Part shown: one piece after another, positions 24,638 through 33,279 of the stretch | How the letters are laid out: each line of letters begins with the position of its first letter | Position numbering within the stretch: position 1 is the first letter of the stretch | Assembly: GCF_023715505.1 (NCBI RefSeq) | Contig: NZ_JAMBOH010000001.1 | Coordinates: 186,001-250,000 of the forward strand | Source of the DNA: Neobacillus cucumis | Lineage (GTDB): Bacteria; Bacillota; Bacilli; Bacillales_B; DSM-18226 | Length of the DNA: 64,000 nt | Direction: 5' to 3' | The notes under the pieces: model-generated | Seen by the model: the letters and a program-made list of their open reading frames with translations, nothing else | Databases searched by the model: none | Told to the model about the DNA's origin: nothing | Position numbers and translations under genes: made by a program

Positions 24638-25314
24638 TTCCAATTCACCCCTTGGGAGAAGATTACATAGTCAACAAATACTCCTGGTGTGATAATTTCA
24701 TCCGGATCAAGACTGCCCAATGGTACAATTTCCTCTACCTCTGCAATGGTGAGTTTCCCGGCCATTGCGACAAGTGGATTGGTATTGCGGGCACTTTTGT
24801 CATAAATTAAGTTACCATACACATCTGCCTTTTTAGCAAAGACAATCGAAACCTCGGCCGTTAAGGCAGTTTCTATTAAGTATTCGTTTCCGTTTAGCAC
24901 ATATCGCGGTTTATCTTTGGAAACTATTTCACTTTCCATACCTATGTCAGATAAAATCGCCGGCAAACCCACCCCTCCAGCACGGATTCTTTCTGCTAAG
25001 ATTCCTTGTGGTGAAAACTCAACCTCTAACTTACCATCCTGCATAAGTTGACCCGCGACGGGATTTGAGCCAATATGGGACGCGATGACTTTCTTGGCCC
25101 TGCCATGGCTGACTATTTTACCTATTCCTATGTGGGGAAAACCGGTATCATTGCCGATTAATGTTAGATTTTGAACGCCTTTCTTCAAAATGCCATCAAT
25201 CATTGTTGGTGGTGAACCCACCCCGCCAAAACCGCCGAACATTAAGGTCATTCCATCGTGAAAAAAATCCATAACCGTTTCAATCGTCGTAATTTTTCCG
25301 AATGGATTTTCCAA
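24622..25314 (-). CDS. yodS: CoA-transferase alpha subunit
   Basis: A 230-residue CoA-transferase A subunit with the glycine-rich FGGFGGVGSPPTMIDGI motif and a GNDTGFPHIGIGKIV segment. The TTG start comes directly after the yodT stop codon, with GGTGAAC as binding site. It ends overlapping yodR. Together YodS and YodR form one heteromeric enzyme transferring CoA between acids. All core motifs appear intact. Confidence 0.93.
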   Translation of the reverse strand: MENPFGKITTIETVMDFFHDGMTLMFGGFGGVGSPPTMIDGILKKGVQNLTLIGNDTGFPHIGIGKIVSHGRAKKVIASHIGSNPVAGQLMQDGKLEVEFSPQGILAERIRAGGVGLPAILSDIGMESEIVSKDKPRYVLNGNEYLIETALTAEVSIVFAKKADVYGNLIYDKSARNTNPLVAMAGKLTIAEVEEIVPLGSLDPDEIITPGVFVDYVIFSQGVNWKWAWE

Positions 25315-26670
25315 TTAATGTTCACCATCCATTCCTGTACTTATTATTTTTGAAAAAGCTGTAAATGTGTCTTTTAATAGAAAAACCAATTCCTCAATTT
25401 CCCTTTTAGTAATTGTTAAAGGAGGGGAGATAATAATGGCGTCTCCATTTACCCCGTCTATACCCGAACCTGCCGGGTATACTAGGAGTCCCTTGTCTTT
25501 TGCAATTTCAATTATTTTTTGTGTTACGGAGGACTTTCTCGGGAATGGCTGTTTTATATTTGGATTTTGAACAAATTCAATGCCAAGCAGCAAGCCCTTG
25601 CCACGGATATCGCCAATAAAGTGGAATAGCGTCTTTAATTTCTCAAGTTGGTTTTTCAAATAAATCCCTTTATTATCTACTTCTTTCATAATCTCGTTTT
25701 TTTCTAAGTATTCAAGAACAGCCAAAGACACAGCACATGATTGTGGGTTTGCACTTAAGGTATGACCACTCATGACTGACTTTGACCCGGCCAGAATCGG
25801 CGTCATGACCTTATCACTTGCTACAGCCGCGGCAATTGGTGCAAAGCCTGCCCCCATTCCTTTCCCCAAAGCAACAATATCAGGTACTACTCCCCAATGC
25901 TCGCAGGCTAGCATAGTTCCAGATCGGCCAAAACCAGTCATGACCTCATCTGCAATAAAAAGGATGTCATGGTCCTCACAAATTTTTTTAATATGTTTGA
26001 AATACTCCTTTGGCGGCGTAATTGCTCCTCCGGCTGCTCCGATTATGGGTTCGGCAATGAAGGCTGCAATTTGTTCAGCACCAATTCGCTTTATTGCTGT
26101 TTCTAATTCATAGGCACACAAGTATTGACAGGAGGGGGCCTCCAGATTGTACGGACACCGGTAGCAATATGGTGGATTTATAGCAGGAAAATCTTCTAAG
26201 AGAGGGACAAACCGTGCCCTTCTTCCAGGATGACCTGACATCGAAAGCGCTCCCATTGTAATCCCATGATAACTAACCCATCTTGAAAGAATCTTGTTCT
26301 TCGTTCGAACCCCTGTTTCTTGCCAGTATTGGATCGCCATTTTCATCGCTGTCTCGGTTGCTTCTGAACCACTGTTTACAAAAAAGCTCCATTTTAGCTC
26401 ACCCGGTAGTATTTCTGCAAGTTTGTCAGCAAGTTTTTCAGCAGCTTCACTGGTAAATTGTGAACGATAAACGAAGGAGACTTTTTGGGCCTGCTCTAGC
26501 ATCGCTTCAATGATCTCCGTTACCCCATGACCTATGTTAGCAGTCACAGCGCCTGAAGCGGCATCCAGATATTTTTTTCCTTCCATATCAAATAAATAAA
26601 CCCCTTTGCCATAATCAATGACAGGGTATATTTCATCTAACATTGGTTTGATTAGAAATGACTTTCCCAC
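25315..26670 (-). CDS. yodT: Class III PLP-dependent aminotransferase
   Basis: A 451-residue omega-aminotransferase. Typical features are NSGSEATETAMKMA, the WVSYHGITMGALSMSGH motif, IFIADEVMTGFGRSG (PLP-binding Asp) and the catalytic lysine in IVALGKGMGAGFAPI. A four-cysteine cluster (CYRCPYN...CQYLCAYE near residues 170-185) is a noticeable insertion that may bind metal. The GTG at 26670 is my preferred start, although a TTG 24 bases upstream is also possible. It is the first gene of the yodTSRQP run and likely removes the amino group of beta-lysine-derived compounds. Confidence 0.9.
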   Translation of the reverse strand: MGKSFLIKPMLDEIYPVIDYGKGVYLFDMEGKKYLDAASGAVTANIGHGVTEIIEAMLEQAQKVSFVYRSQFTSEAAEKLADKLAEILPGELKWSFFVNSGSEATETAMKMAIQYWQETGVRTKNKILSRWVSYHGITMGALSMSGHPGRRARFVPLLEDFPAINPPYCYRCPYNLEAPSCQYLCAYELETAIKRIGAEQIAAFIAEPIIGAAGGAITPPKEYFKHIKKICEDHDILFIADEVMTGFGRSGTMLACEHWGVVPDIVALGKGMGAGFAPIAAAVASDKVMTPILAGSKSVMSGHTLSANPQSCAVSLAVLEYLEKNEIMKEVDNKGIYLKNQLEKLKTLFHFIGDIRGKGLLLGIEFVQNPNIKQPFPRKSSVTQKIIEIAKDKGLLVYPAGSGIDGVNGDAIIISPPLTITKREIEELVFLLKDTFTAFSKIISTGMDGEH

Positions 26671-26712
26671 AATGGACACCACTTTCTTTATCAAAATAAG
26701 TAGGTATATTCC

Positions 26713-26720
26713 ATTGTATG
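26713..26720 (-). promoter_or_regulatory. SigE-like -10 element upstream of yodT
   Basis: The minus strand carries CATACAAT, identical to the -10 core of mother-cell sigma-E promoters, about 45 bases before the yodT start. A weak -35 match (ATAGAAT) lies about 16 bases upstream. The B. subtilis yodT operon is, from memory, sigma-E controlled. Confidence 0.6.
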
Positions 26721-26790
26721 AAGTAATTTTTCATTCTATCATCTCATTTCATCGGGACTGCCAAGAAATATTGCCTTCTTATACTTGAGT

Positions 26791-26920
26791 GTTGATTTCC
26801 GCTCCAGGCGCTTCGCTTTCCGCGGGCGGTACGGGGAGCCTCCTCGGCGCTTAAGCGCCTGTGGGGTCTCCCCAGCCCCGTACTCCCGCAGGAGTCTGCG
26901 CGCCTTCCGCTCCAATCAAC
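26791..26920. repeat. Dispersed palindromic repeat, GTTGATTTCCGCTCC family
   Basis: A GC-rich element of 130 bp in an AT-rich gap. It begins GTTGATTTCCGCTCC and ends CCGCTCCAATCAAC, with nested inverted repeats (GGCGCTTAAGCGCC, TACGGGGAG/CTCCCCAGCCCCGTA). I recognise it as a common intergenic repeat of Bacillus-type genomes. It is non-coding and probably moved by an unknown mechanism. A collapsed relative is at 45947-45968. Confidence 0.85.
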
Positions 26921-26961
26921 TTGCTAAAAATCAATAACAAACTCTTTCAGCCAAAAAGAAA

Positions 26962-26986
26962 GGCTGACCCGCTATTAGGATCAGCC
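26962..26986 (-). terminator. Terminator of the YjcZ-type gene
   Basis: GGCTGA and TCAGCC arms, with a T-rich run (TTTCTTTTT) following on the minus strand just beyond the stop at 26999. Confidence 0.8.
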
Positions 26987-26998
26987 ATTTTCTATTTA

Positions 26999-27172
26999 TC
27001 AATAATTCCAGCTTGCGCCAATGATGATTAACAAAATAAATAACACAACAATTAACGCAAATCCGCCAAAGCCGAAGCCTACAAATCCACCTGCCGGATA
27101 ACCGCATCCACCTACTGGATAGGCTGGGTAACCGCCACAGCCATCAATTCCATAACCGTAACCATGATACAT
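26999..27172 (-). CDS. YjcZ-family small spore-associated membrane protein
   Basis: A 57-residue protein: a Gly/Tyr-rich N-terminal half ([16 protein letters not shown] and FVGFGFGGF), then a hydrophobic helix ending [18 protein letters not shown]. This matches the YjcZ family of small sporulation proteins almost diagnostically. Several copies usually occur per genome. The ATG at 27172 is followed by an intact frame, and the gene has its own terminator. Its role in the spore is not established. Confidence 0.88.
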   Translation of the reverse strand: MYHGYGYGIDGCGGYPAYPVGGCGYPAGGFVGFGFGGFALIVVLFILLIIIGASWNY

Positions 27173-27291
27173 AAACATTCACTCCTCAAGGAAATTTGTT
27201 TCTTTTCATAAGTACTGTATGAACTAGATGCTTGACCTGTATGTGCATTCGCCTATATTATGAAAGACAATGATATTTTGTAGGTGATAGG

Positions 27292-27888
27292 ATGAAAACA
27301 GTTTTAAAGAATTTTTTAAATGGCGTTTTAACCATTGTTCCAATTATTCTTGTTATTTATGTGATTTACAAGACCTTTCTATTTTTGGACGGCATTCTTG
27401 GCAACTCTTTAAGGCCTTACCTCAAGGATGATTACATTCCCGGATTTGGTCTGTTAACCACGGTTATCCTTATTACTGTTTTAGGCTGGATGTCTACTAA
27501 ATACATAACAGGAAAAATCATTAAACTAATTGATTACTTGCTTGAAAAAATTCCTGTTGTTAAAACTATTTATTCGGTCATAAAAGATACTGTTCAATCC
27601 TTTCTTGGCGATAAAAAGTCTTTTTCTAAAGTGGCGTTGGTGATAATCCCAGGAACAGAAATGAGAAGTATTGGTTTTATTACATCAGAGGAATTGGAAG
27701 ATTTTTATAGTCCATTAAAGAATCATGTAGCCGTCTATCTTCCGCAAACGTTTCAGGTTGCTGGATTTACCTTTTTAATCCCTAAAGAGCAAGTCGAAAT
27801 TATAGATGTGAAGGCTGAGGATGCTATGAAGTTTGTCCTCTCTGGCGGGATGACTTCCACATCAAAACAAAAGTCTGAGGAAAAGTAA
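27292..27888 (+). CDS. DUF502 family membrane protein
   Basis: A 198-residue integral membrane protein. It has hydrophobic segments at about residues 10-35 (NGVLTIVPIILVIYVIYKTF) and 55-75 (GLLTTVILITVLGWM), then the conserved LLEKIPVVKTIYSVIKDTVQ motif and a soluble C-terminal beta-rich domain (VALVIIPGTEMRSIGFIT). The family occurs in bacteria and plants (COV-like) and its function is unknown. It is transcribed alone on the plus strand and followed by a dispersed palindromic repeat. Confidence 0.88.
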   Translation: MKTVLKNFLNGVLTIVPIILVIYVIYKTFLFLDGILGNSLRPYLKDDYIPGFGLLTTVILITVLGWMSTKYITGKIIKLIDYLLEKIPVVKTIYSVIKDTVQSFLGDKKSFSKVALVIIPGTEMRSIGFITSEELEDFYSPLKNHVAVYLPQTFQVAGFTFLIPKEQVEIIDVKAEDAMKFVLSGGMTSTSKQKSEEK

Positions 27889-27909
27889 TTTCAAATTCGA
27901 AAATAAGAA

Positions 27910-28031
27910 AAGCGCAAGCGCCTTGGTCAGCCCCGACAAGCATAAGACGAGCCGGCCGAAAGGTTGCTTTTTAACCTTTTGGACGGATTGGCTTATGACC
28001 TCGAGGGGCTAGGCGCTGGAGCTAGACAATT
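27910..28031. repeat. Dispersed palindromic repeat, AGCGCAAGCGCC family
   Basis: A 120-bp imperfect palindrome. Paired arms include AGCGCCT/AGGCGCT, AGCCCC/GGGGCT, AAGCATAAG/GCTTATG and GAAAGGTT/AACCTTTT. I recognise it as another common Bacillus intergenic repeat. It lies in the convergent gap between the DUF502 gene and msrB. Confidence 0.8.
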
Positions 28032-28070
28032 CTCAAAGTTAAAAAGTTTTATACTTTCTTATCTCATAAG

Positions 28071-28097
28071 AAAAAAAGAACGCCCAAAATGGACGTC
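28071..28097 (-). terminator. Terminator of msrA-msrB
   Basis: GGACGTCC pairs with GGGCGTTC around ATTTT and is followed by TTTTTTT on the minus strand immediately past msrB. Confidence 0.85.
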
Positions 28098-28098
28098 C

Positions 28099-28533
28099 TT
28101 ATCGTTTTTCTTCAAAGAGCTTGATAAACTCACCATATCCTTCTTCTTTAAGCTTTTCTTTTGGGATAAACCTAAGTGCAGCAGAATTAATACAATAGCG
28201 TAATCCCGTTGGTTGCGGTCCATCATTAAAGACATGACCCAAGTGCGAATTAGCTGATTTGCTTCGAACCTCTGTCCGGATCATAAAATGACTATAATCT
28301 TCTTTTTCAATCACTTCCTCATCTTCTATCGGTTTCGTAAAGCTTGGCCAGCCGCAGCCTGCATCAAATTTATCAAGCGAACTAAATAATGGCTTTCCCG
28401 ATACAATGTCTACGTAAATACCATCCCTGTTTTCATTCCAATATTCATTTCTAAAAGGCGGTTCTGTACCATTGTTTTGCGTAACTTCATATTGAATGGG
28501 TGTTAATTCTTTTTTCAGATCTTTATTTTGCAT
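28099..28533 (-). CDS. msrB: Peptide-methionine (R)-S-oxide reductase MsrB
   Basis: A 144-residue repair enzyme reducing the R-epimer of methionine sulfoxide. The GCGWPSF motif (residues ~52-58), [10 protein letters not shown], and the catalytic cysteine in [11 protein letters not shown] are present. The ATG at 28533 with GGGGGG upstream is chosen; it overlaps the end of msrA by 11 bases, so the two are translationally coupled. The zinc-binding CxxC pairs of some MsrB proteins are absent, as in B. subtilis type enzymes. Confidence 0.96.
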   Translation of the reverse strand: MQNKDLKKELTPIQYEVTQNNGTEPPFRNEYWNENRDGIYVDIVSGKPLFSSLDKFDAGCGWPSFTKPIEDEEVIEKEDYSHFMIRTEVRSKSANSHLGHVFNDGPQPTGLRYCINSAALRFIPKEKLKEEGYGEFIKLFEEKR

Positions 28534-29065
28534 CGTTTTCCCCCCAATGTCTTTCAATAAACCCGGCACGGCCTGAACCTACATGGTATGACTGATAATG
28601 GGCACGATTTTTCTTATAATAGTGCTGGTGATATTCTTCAGCAGGATAGAATGTCTTAGCAGGCAATATTGGTGTGACAATTGGCTTTGAAAAACGCCCG
28701 CTTTCCTCAAGAGCTTGTTTCGATTTTTCAGCAAGCTCTTTTTGGATTTCATTGTGATAAAAGATAGCTGTCTGGTAGGATTGGCCGCGATCATAGAATT
28801 GACCGCCCGGATCGGTTGGATCAATTTGCTGCCAAAATAATTCCAGTAATTTTTCATAGGGATAAATGTCCGGATCATACGTAATTTGAACGGCTTCATA
28901 ATGTCCGGTTGTATCCGAGCAAACCTGTTGATACGTTGGATTTTCAACTGTTCCCCCTGTATAACCAGACAAAACACTGATAATTCCAGGTTGTTCATCA
29001 AACGGCTTGACCATACACCAAAAACAGCCGCCGGCAAAAGTTGCTAACTGATGCTTATTATCCAC
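28523..29065 (-). CDS. msrA: Peptide-methionine (S)-S-oxide reductase MsrA
   Basis: A 180-residue enzyme reducing the S-epimer of methionine sulfoxide. The catalytic motif is [11 protein letters not shown] near the N-terminus, followed by [18 protein letters not shown], the DPTDPGGQF block and [11 protein letters not shown]. It is the first gene of a two-gene oxidative-damage repair operon with msrB. A second frame overlapping this gene encodes nothing recognisable. Confidence 0.96.
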   Translation of the reverse strand: MDNKHQLATFAGGCFWCMVKPFDEQPGIISVLSGYTGGTVENPTYQQVCSDTTGHYEAVQITYDPDIYPYEKLLELFWQQIDPTDPGGQFYDRGQSYQTAIFYHNEIQKELAEKSKQALEESGRFSKPIVTPILPAKTFYPAEEYHQHYYKKNRAHYQSYHVGSGRAGFIERHWGENDAK

Positions 29066-29239
29066 GTTCCCACCCCTTTTTTATTTACATAAAAGTATAC
29101 AGAATGTTTTTTGAAAAATAAACCTATTGCTTCAGTCATTTCTGCCATTCCTTATCGCAACATTATAGTACATTTAGACACCTACCTATATCTGCTTGAA
29201 TAAATTATGGTGTAATCCAGTAGGTAAGGAGTTGATAAT

Positions 29240-29992
29240 ATGTCCGAGAAAAGGAAGCAAACTGATTATCTTCACAAAGCAGCTATGTATGATTTGTTAG
29301 CACAGCTCTATAAATATACTAACCCTAGCTTACACATGCATTTCTATTTAAAGCATTATAAATACATGAATAAAGCGATGAACCTAAATAGATCACCTGT
29401 TCAAGCATTACAAGGTGATGCACAAGTCAGTTTCCTGCATACATCCCCAGATTCCCCGAACGTTGATATCTATATTAACGGGAGCCGTGTCATTAAAGAT
29501 TTAGCTTTTACAAAAGTCAGTCAGAATTTACGTTTGAAAGCTGGGAAATACCACATCGATATTTATCCTGCCGGAAATATGATTGATAGTGTCTTAAATA
29601 AAAACTTAACAGTTGAGGAAGGAAAATCATACACTTTAACCACCATTGATTCAGTTAAAAAGATGCGGCTGTTGGTGTTTTTAAATCACCCTGAGGTTCC
29701 TACAGGTGAAGCAAAGGTCCGTTTTATACATTTATCTCCTGATTCCCCCGCACTAGATATTGCTGTAAAAGAACGCGATGTGATTTTCCCTATGGTCCAG
29801 TACAAACAAGCAACCGAATATTTAGGATTAACTCCTATGACAGTGGATTTGGAAGCAAGGACTGCTGGCAGTAAAGATATCCTGCTTCCATTAACAAAAG
29901 CAAGCTTTAAGCCTAATGAAAGCTACACGATTGTCTTCTTAGGGCTATCACAGGATAAACCTGAATTACAATATATTTGTATAAAGGATTAA
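29240..29992 (+). CDS. DUF4397 domain protein
   Basis: A 250-residue protein with two tandem DUF4397 beta-sandwich units: GDAQVSFLHTSPDSPNVDIY (about residue 60) and GEAKVRFIHLSPDSPALDIA (about residue 160). The first ~50 residues are helical and basic, with repeated HKYYK-like patterns. No signal peptide is evident, although family members are often cell-surface proteins. It is monocistronic with a strong bidirectional terminator. Function unknown. Confidence 0.85.
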   Translation: MSEKRKQTDYLHKAAMYDLLAQLYKYTNPSLHMHFYLKHYKYMNKAMNLNRSPVQALQGDAQVSFLHTSPDSPNVDIYINGSRVIKDLAFTKVSQNLRLKAGKYHIDIYPAGNMIDSVLNKNLTVEEGKSYTLTTIDSVKKMRLLVFLNHPEVPTGEAKVRFIHLSPDSPALDIAVKERDVIFPMVQYKQATEYLGLTPMTVDLEARTAGSKDILLPLTKASFKPNESYTIVFLGLSQDKPELQYICIKD

Positions 29993-29995
29993 AAT

Positions 29996-30020
29996 ATAGG
30001 TGTCCTAAGCGGACGCCTAT
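29996..30020. terminator. Bidirectional terminator
   Basis: ATAGGTGTCC and GGACGCCTAT arms around TAAGC, between the convergent DUF4397 and ypmS genes. Confidence 0.8.
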
Positions 30021-30595
30021 TTCACTGGGACTAATATTGTAAAAGCAATATCATCTTTTTTTAAATTAAATTTATCTACCTTAGTTTTTAAATCGCTTTT
30101 CTGTTTTAACTGCTGCATATGAATATAGACCAGATGATCATTGGGTCTGATTTCAACACCTTTCGGCAGCTTATAGTTCTCCCTAATAAAGTTTAAAACG
30201 TACGAAATGGGGAGATGCAATTTGCCAACTGACATTGACTTTTGCTTTAAAATTAAATCGCCATTTTTTTGGGCCGATGGTTCAAAAGTCAGCTTCAATT
30301 TTAACTTTTCACTAAAAAAAGGAAGGGTACCATATAATTCTACCTCATCGCCCAACAAAACCTTATATTTTATAGGAGAGTCAGCAGCTTCTTCTATCAA
30401 ATAATGGTTAATTAATCTGTTTAAGTCATACTTGTTTGATCTTACATGAAAAGATACATAGTCTTCACTCGAAGTGTTTGTTTTTACGGGCTCCTTCTCA
30501 TTTATTGGGGCCGTAACTAACGAAAAAAGAATAATTGCAATTAATAGATTGATTCCTAACAAAATGAGGAATCCCAGTTTCCATTTGTTTTTCAT
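30017..30595 (-). CDS. ypmS: YpmS family membrane-anchored protein
   Basis: A 192-residue protein with one N-terminal transmembrane helix (residues ~6-30, LGFLILLGINLLIAIILF) and an extracytoplasmic domain of the DUF2140/YpmS type, including SLVTAPINEKEP and LPFFSEKLKLKLTFEPSAQK. It begins directly after the ypmR stop codon. The order ypmQ-ypmR-ypmS matches B. subtilis. Function not established; a lipid-binding role is only speculation from the fold class. Confidence 0.85.
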   Translation of the reverse strand: MKNKWKLGFLILLGINLLIAIILFSLVTAPINEKEPVKTNTSSEDYVSFHVRSNKYDLNRLINHYLIEEAADSPIKYKVLLGDEVELYGTLPFFSEKLKLKLTFEPSAQKNGDLILKQKSMSVGKLHLPISYVLNFIRENYKLPKGVEIRPNDHLVYIHMQQLKQKSDLKTKVDKFNLKKDDIAFTILVPVK

Positions 30596-31420
30596 CTAAT
30601 TCTCCTCAGTGCTGACCGTGTAAGCCTTTTTCTCTATATCGGGTAAAACCTGATTTGCTAAAGCTTCATTAAGTCTCTCTGCCATTAGTTTATATCCTTT
30701 GTCATTAGGATGGAAATTATCTGTATACAAAACATCCTCATCTGCATTTAAGAAAAGGTCTCCGATTGACACAAAATAGGAATGAGAATGTTGGTTAACT
30801 ACACTTTGGCCGATTTGATTCCATTCAGCGACAATTTGATCCATTTCTTTTATATCCGAAAACCATTTCGAAAATGGGTTATACACGCCAACTAATACGA
30901 TGGATGCATTTGGGTTTTCTTTTAAAATCACCTCGAAAATTTGCGTTAAATGGCTTCGATAGGATTCCTTTTCCTTAAGAAAATCGGATACCTGCAAGTC
31001 TGAGATATTGTCTTTGACAATCTTCATAATATCATTCCCACCAATGGTGAGAATCACCAAATTGGACTGCTGCAAAATGGGCTTAATTTTAGGGGATTTG
31101 AGTCTTTTTAACAGCTGTGTTGTCCGATTTCCCTTGACACCATAATTGTAGAAATCAACTTCTTGAACTCCTTTATCTTTTTCGAGCATCGATTTAAGAT
31201 ATGGCAAATAACCGCCTTGATCTGTACTATCTCCGACCCCTTGAGTAAGAGAATCACCTGCCGCTAACACCGTTAGCTTTCGTGGAAAAAAATCAGCTGG
31301 GATTGGTTGAAAAACTTGTGCAGCGACTTTCTTTTCCTGATGAAACACTAATGAATTGGATGGACTGCACGAACATAATAACATGATCGAAAGAATTAGA
31401 AGGGGGAAAAACTTTTTCAA
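30596..31420 (-). CDS. ypmR: SGNH/GDSL-family lipoprotein hydrolase
   Basis: A 274-residue secreted lipoprotein: the signal ends in a lipobox (MLLCSCSP) with the acylated Cys near residue 19. The SGNH blocks are LTVLAAGDSLTQGVGD (nucleophile Ser), NYGVKGNRTTQLL (Gly), ILTIGGNDIM (Asn) and DNFHPNDKGY (catalytic Asp-His). It is probably an esterase or lipase acting on envelope lipids or cell-wall substituents. It lies directly upstream of ypmS. Confidence 0.93.
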   Translation of the reverse strand: MKKFFPLLILSIMLLCSCSPSNSLVFHQEKKVAAQVFQPIPADFFPRKLTVLAAGDSLTQGVGDSTDQGGYLPYLKSMLEKDKGVQEVDFYNYGVKGNRTTQLLKRLKSPKIKPILQQSNLVILTIGGNDIMKIVKDNISDLQVSDFLKEKESYRSHLTQIFEVILKENPNASIVLVGVYNPFSKWFSDIKEMDQIVAEWNQIGQSVVNQHSHSYFVSIGDLFLNADEDVLYTDNFHPNDKGYKLMAERLNEALANQVLPDIEKKAYTVSTEEN

Positions 31421-31504
31421 CTATATTCACCTGCCTCCTAAGTTTTCTTTATTATAACACGACTATAAATATTCAAAACAAATATGAACAATATCCTTTT
31501 TCCA

Positions 31505-31530
31505 TAAAAAATAGACCAATATAGGCCTAT
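31505..31530 (-). terminator. Terminator of ypmQ
   Basis: ATAGGCC and GGTCTAT pair around TATATT, followed by TTTTTT on the minus strand. It overlaps the last codon of ypmQ. Confidence 0.7.
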
Positions 31531-32105
31531 TGTAATGTTTTTATATCATTGATGATTTCCTCATAGGGAACATCTTTATAACCGCTGTATGTCTTTTTAA
31601 TATTCCCCTCTTGATCAACCAAATAAAGATAAGTTTGATGAATCACCTGATTTCCTTCCACAGGTTTCTTAACAATCGTTTTGAAGCTTTCCGTTGCAAA
31701 TTTTTCAATAAATTCTTGAGAATAACCGGTTAGGAATGTCCAATTACTAAATTCCACACCAAATTGTTTTGCGTAGTTTGTCAAAACTTCAGGTGTATCA
31801 ACAGTTGGATCAACACTAAAGGAAACTAATTCAACATCCTTCAGATTTTCTTCTTTTATTTTCTTTTGCAGTTTTACCATATTAGCAGTCATTGGCGGGC
31901 AAACATCTGCACAGCTAGTGAAAATAAATGCTGACACCCAAACCTTTCCTTTTAAATCCTTAAGGCCTATTTGCTTGTTTTGCTGATTTGTGGCCGTAAA
32001 GTCCTTAATTGGCCAGTTTACTGCATTTTCAATTTCTTTTTTTCCGCATCCGGATAATAGTAAAATTAGAACCAGTCCAAATACAAAATAAGAACGTGTC
32101 TTCAT
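31527..32105 (-). CDS. ypmQ: SCO1/SenC family lipoprotein (copper chaperone-like)
   Basis: A 192-residue protein with a lipoprotein signal (LILLLSGCGKKE) and a thioredoxin-like SCO domain. The copper/redox motif is SCADVCPPM (CxxxC) near residue 65, and the conserved histidine is in VIHQTYLYLVDQEG. SCO proteins deliver copper to cytochrome oxidase or act as thiol reductases outside the membrane. It is followed by ypmR and ypmS as in B. subtilis, with a terminator between. Confidence 0.93.
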   Translation of the reverse strand: MKTRSYFVFGLVLILLLSGCGKKEIENAVNWPIKDFTATNQQNKQIGLKDLKGKVWVSAFIFTSCADVCPPMTANMVKLQKKIKEENLKDVELVSFSVDPTVDTPEVLTNYAKQFGVEFSNWTFLTGYSQEFIEKFATESFKTIVKKPVEGNQVIHQTYLYLVDQEGNIKKTYSGYKDVPYEEIINDIKTLQ

Positions 32106-32337
32106 TCAATCACCTGCAACCTTTTTATTCTATATCGAGAATAGTGTAGCAAAGTTATTGAATAGATGAAAGTAAACAGCTTTTTAGAATTTAGTGGCAG
32201 CCTCTTCTTGTATAACAAACTAGGTATGTATTAAAAAGGTATAACTTCATCTTTTAATTATTAGAAAATTATGATATTATGAATGAGCATTCACTCGGTT
32301 AAATAAATATTTAAATTTCAAAAGTGGGGTGAACAAA

Positions 32338-33228
32338 ATGAATCGAATAGGGCCAATCTTCATTCTAGAAGGAGCCAATTTCAGTAAAGTTCCTCATTCT
32401 AGAAGTCTTTATTTAAACTGTTCTGAAAAGGTACTAATTGATACGGGGGCCGAGGAAAAGGTTCTCAAAAATGTCGACCGAGAGCATGGCGTCCAATTAA
32501 TCCTCAACACCCATTATCATCCTGATCACACACTTCATAACCATTTATTCAAAAATATATCAAAATTAATTAACCCGGTTGAGTATGAGACATCGCTTAC
32601 GATTGAAGGCGTTGCTAGTATTAATGGAGTTTTTCAGGAGTGGGGGCAAGAGGGTGTTAAAAAGTGGAAAGCCACGCTTCCAGATGAATGGGTGAGAAAC
32701 CTTGGAGAAATTTCCGGAGCATATCATTATGAGACCGAATATAAATTTGGCGGAATAAAGGTACAATTTTTACACACGCCAGGACATACAAGCGGCTTTT
32801 CATGTCCATACTTTCCGGAATTAGGAGTTGTTTTTACAGGTGATTACGATATGACCTCCTTTGGACCCTGGTACAACGGAACTGATGGAGATATTGATGA
32901 TTTTATTGAATCTGGTAAACGACTGTTAACACTCGATGCTGATACCTACATTACTGGGCATCAGAAAGGAATTTTCTCCAAACAGGAATTTAGTCAGGCA
33001 ATGGAACGATTTCTTGCAAAGATCGAGCAGCGGGATGAACTAATCTCACGTTATGTCCAGCAGGGCATGAACTTTGATGAACTAACCACTGTCGGCATAT
33101 TTTATCCGAAGAAAAGTTTGAAAAATACGATAATTAAAACCTGGGAAAGAAGCGGAGTCCGGAAGCATTTAAATAGACTAGGCTATGATGTCATAGGAAT
33201 GGATTGTCAATTAGTCAAACTAAAATAA
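32338..33228 (+). CDS. Metallo-beta-lactamase-fold hydrolase
   Basis: A 296-residue protein with the binuclear metal signature NTHYHPDHTLHN (HxHxDH variant: H-Y-H-P-D-H), a second ligand in FLHTPGHTSGF, VFTGDYD and a final histidine in YITGHQKG. I choose the ATG at 32338, preceded by GTGGGGTGAAC. It belongs to the broad MBL superfamily (glyoxalase II-like to lactonase-like), and the substrate cannot be assigned. A C-terminal ~80-residue helical extension is present. It is a single-gene unit. Confidence 0.88.
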   Translation: MNRIGPIFILEGANFSKVPHSRSLYLNCSEKVLIDTGAEEKVLKNVDREHGVQLILNTHYHPDHTLHNHLFKNISKLINPVEYETSLTIEGVASINGVFQEWGQEGVKKWKATLPDEWVRNLGEISGAYHYETEYKFGGIKVQFLHTPGHTSGFSCPYFPELGVVFTGDYDMTSFGPWYNGTDGDIDDFIESGKRLLTLDADTYITGHQKGIFSKQEFSQAMERFLAKIEQRDELISRYVQQGMNFDELTTVGIFYPKKSLKNTIIKTWERSGVRKHLNRLGYDVIGMDCQLVKLK

Positions 33229-33260
33229 AATGGATGATGTCAATTGAACTCATCCATTTT
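33227..33260. terminator. Bidirectional terminator between the MBL gene and tatC
   Basis: AAAATGGATGA and TCATCCATTTT arms around a 12-base loop. T-runs lie on both strands. Confidence 0.85.
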
Positions 33261-33279
33261 AAGGTCATTCTTAACTAGA

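Noticed and set aside
26720..26755. Possible sigma-54 promoter upstream of yodT (TTGGCAG...)
   Set aside because: The -24 GG is present but the -12 element lacks the TTGC pattern. The nearby SigE-like -10 explains the site better.
28579..29037. Second long frame inside msrA
   Set aside because: It is out of frame with an intact, motif-complete MsrA and shows no recognisable domain.
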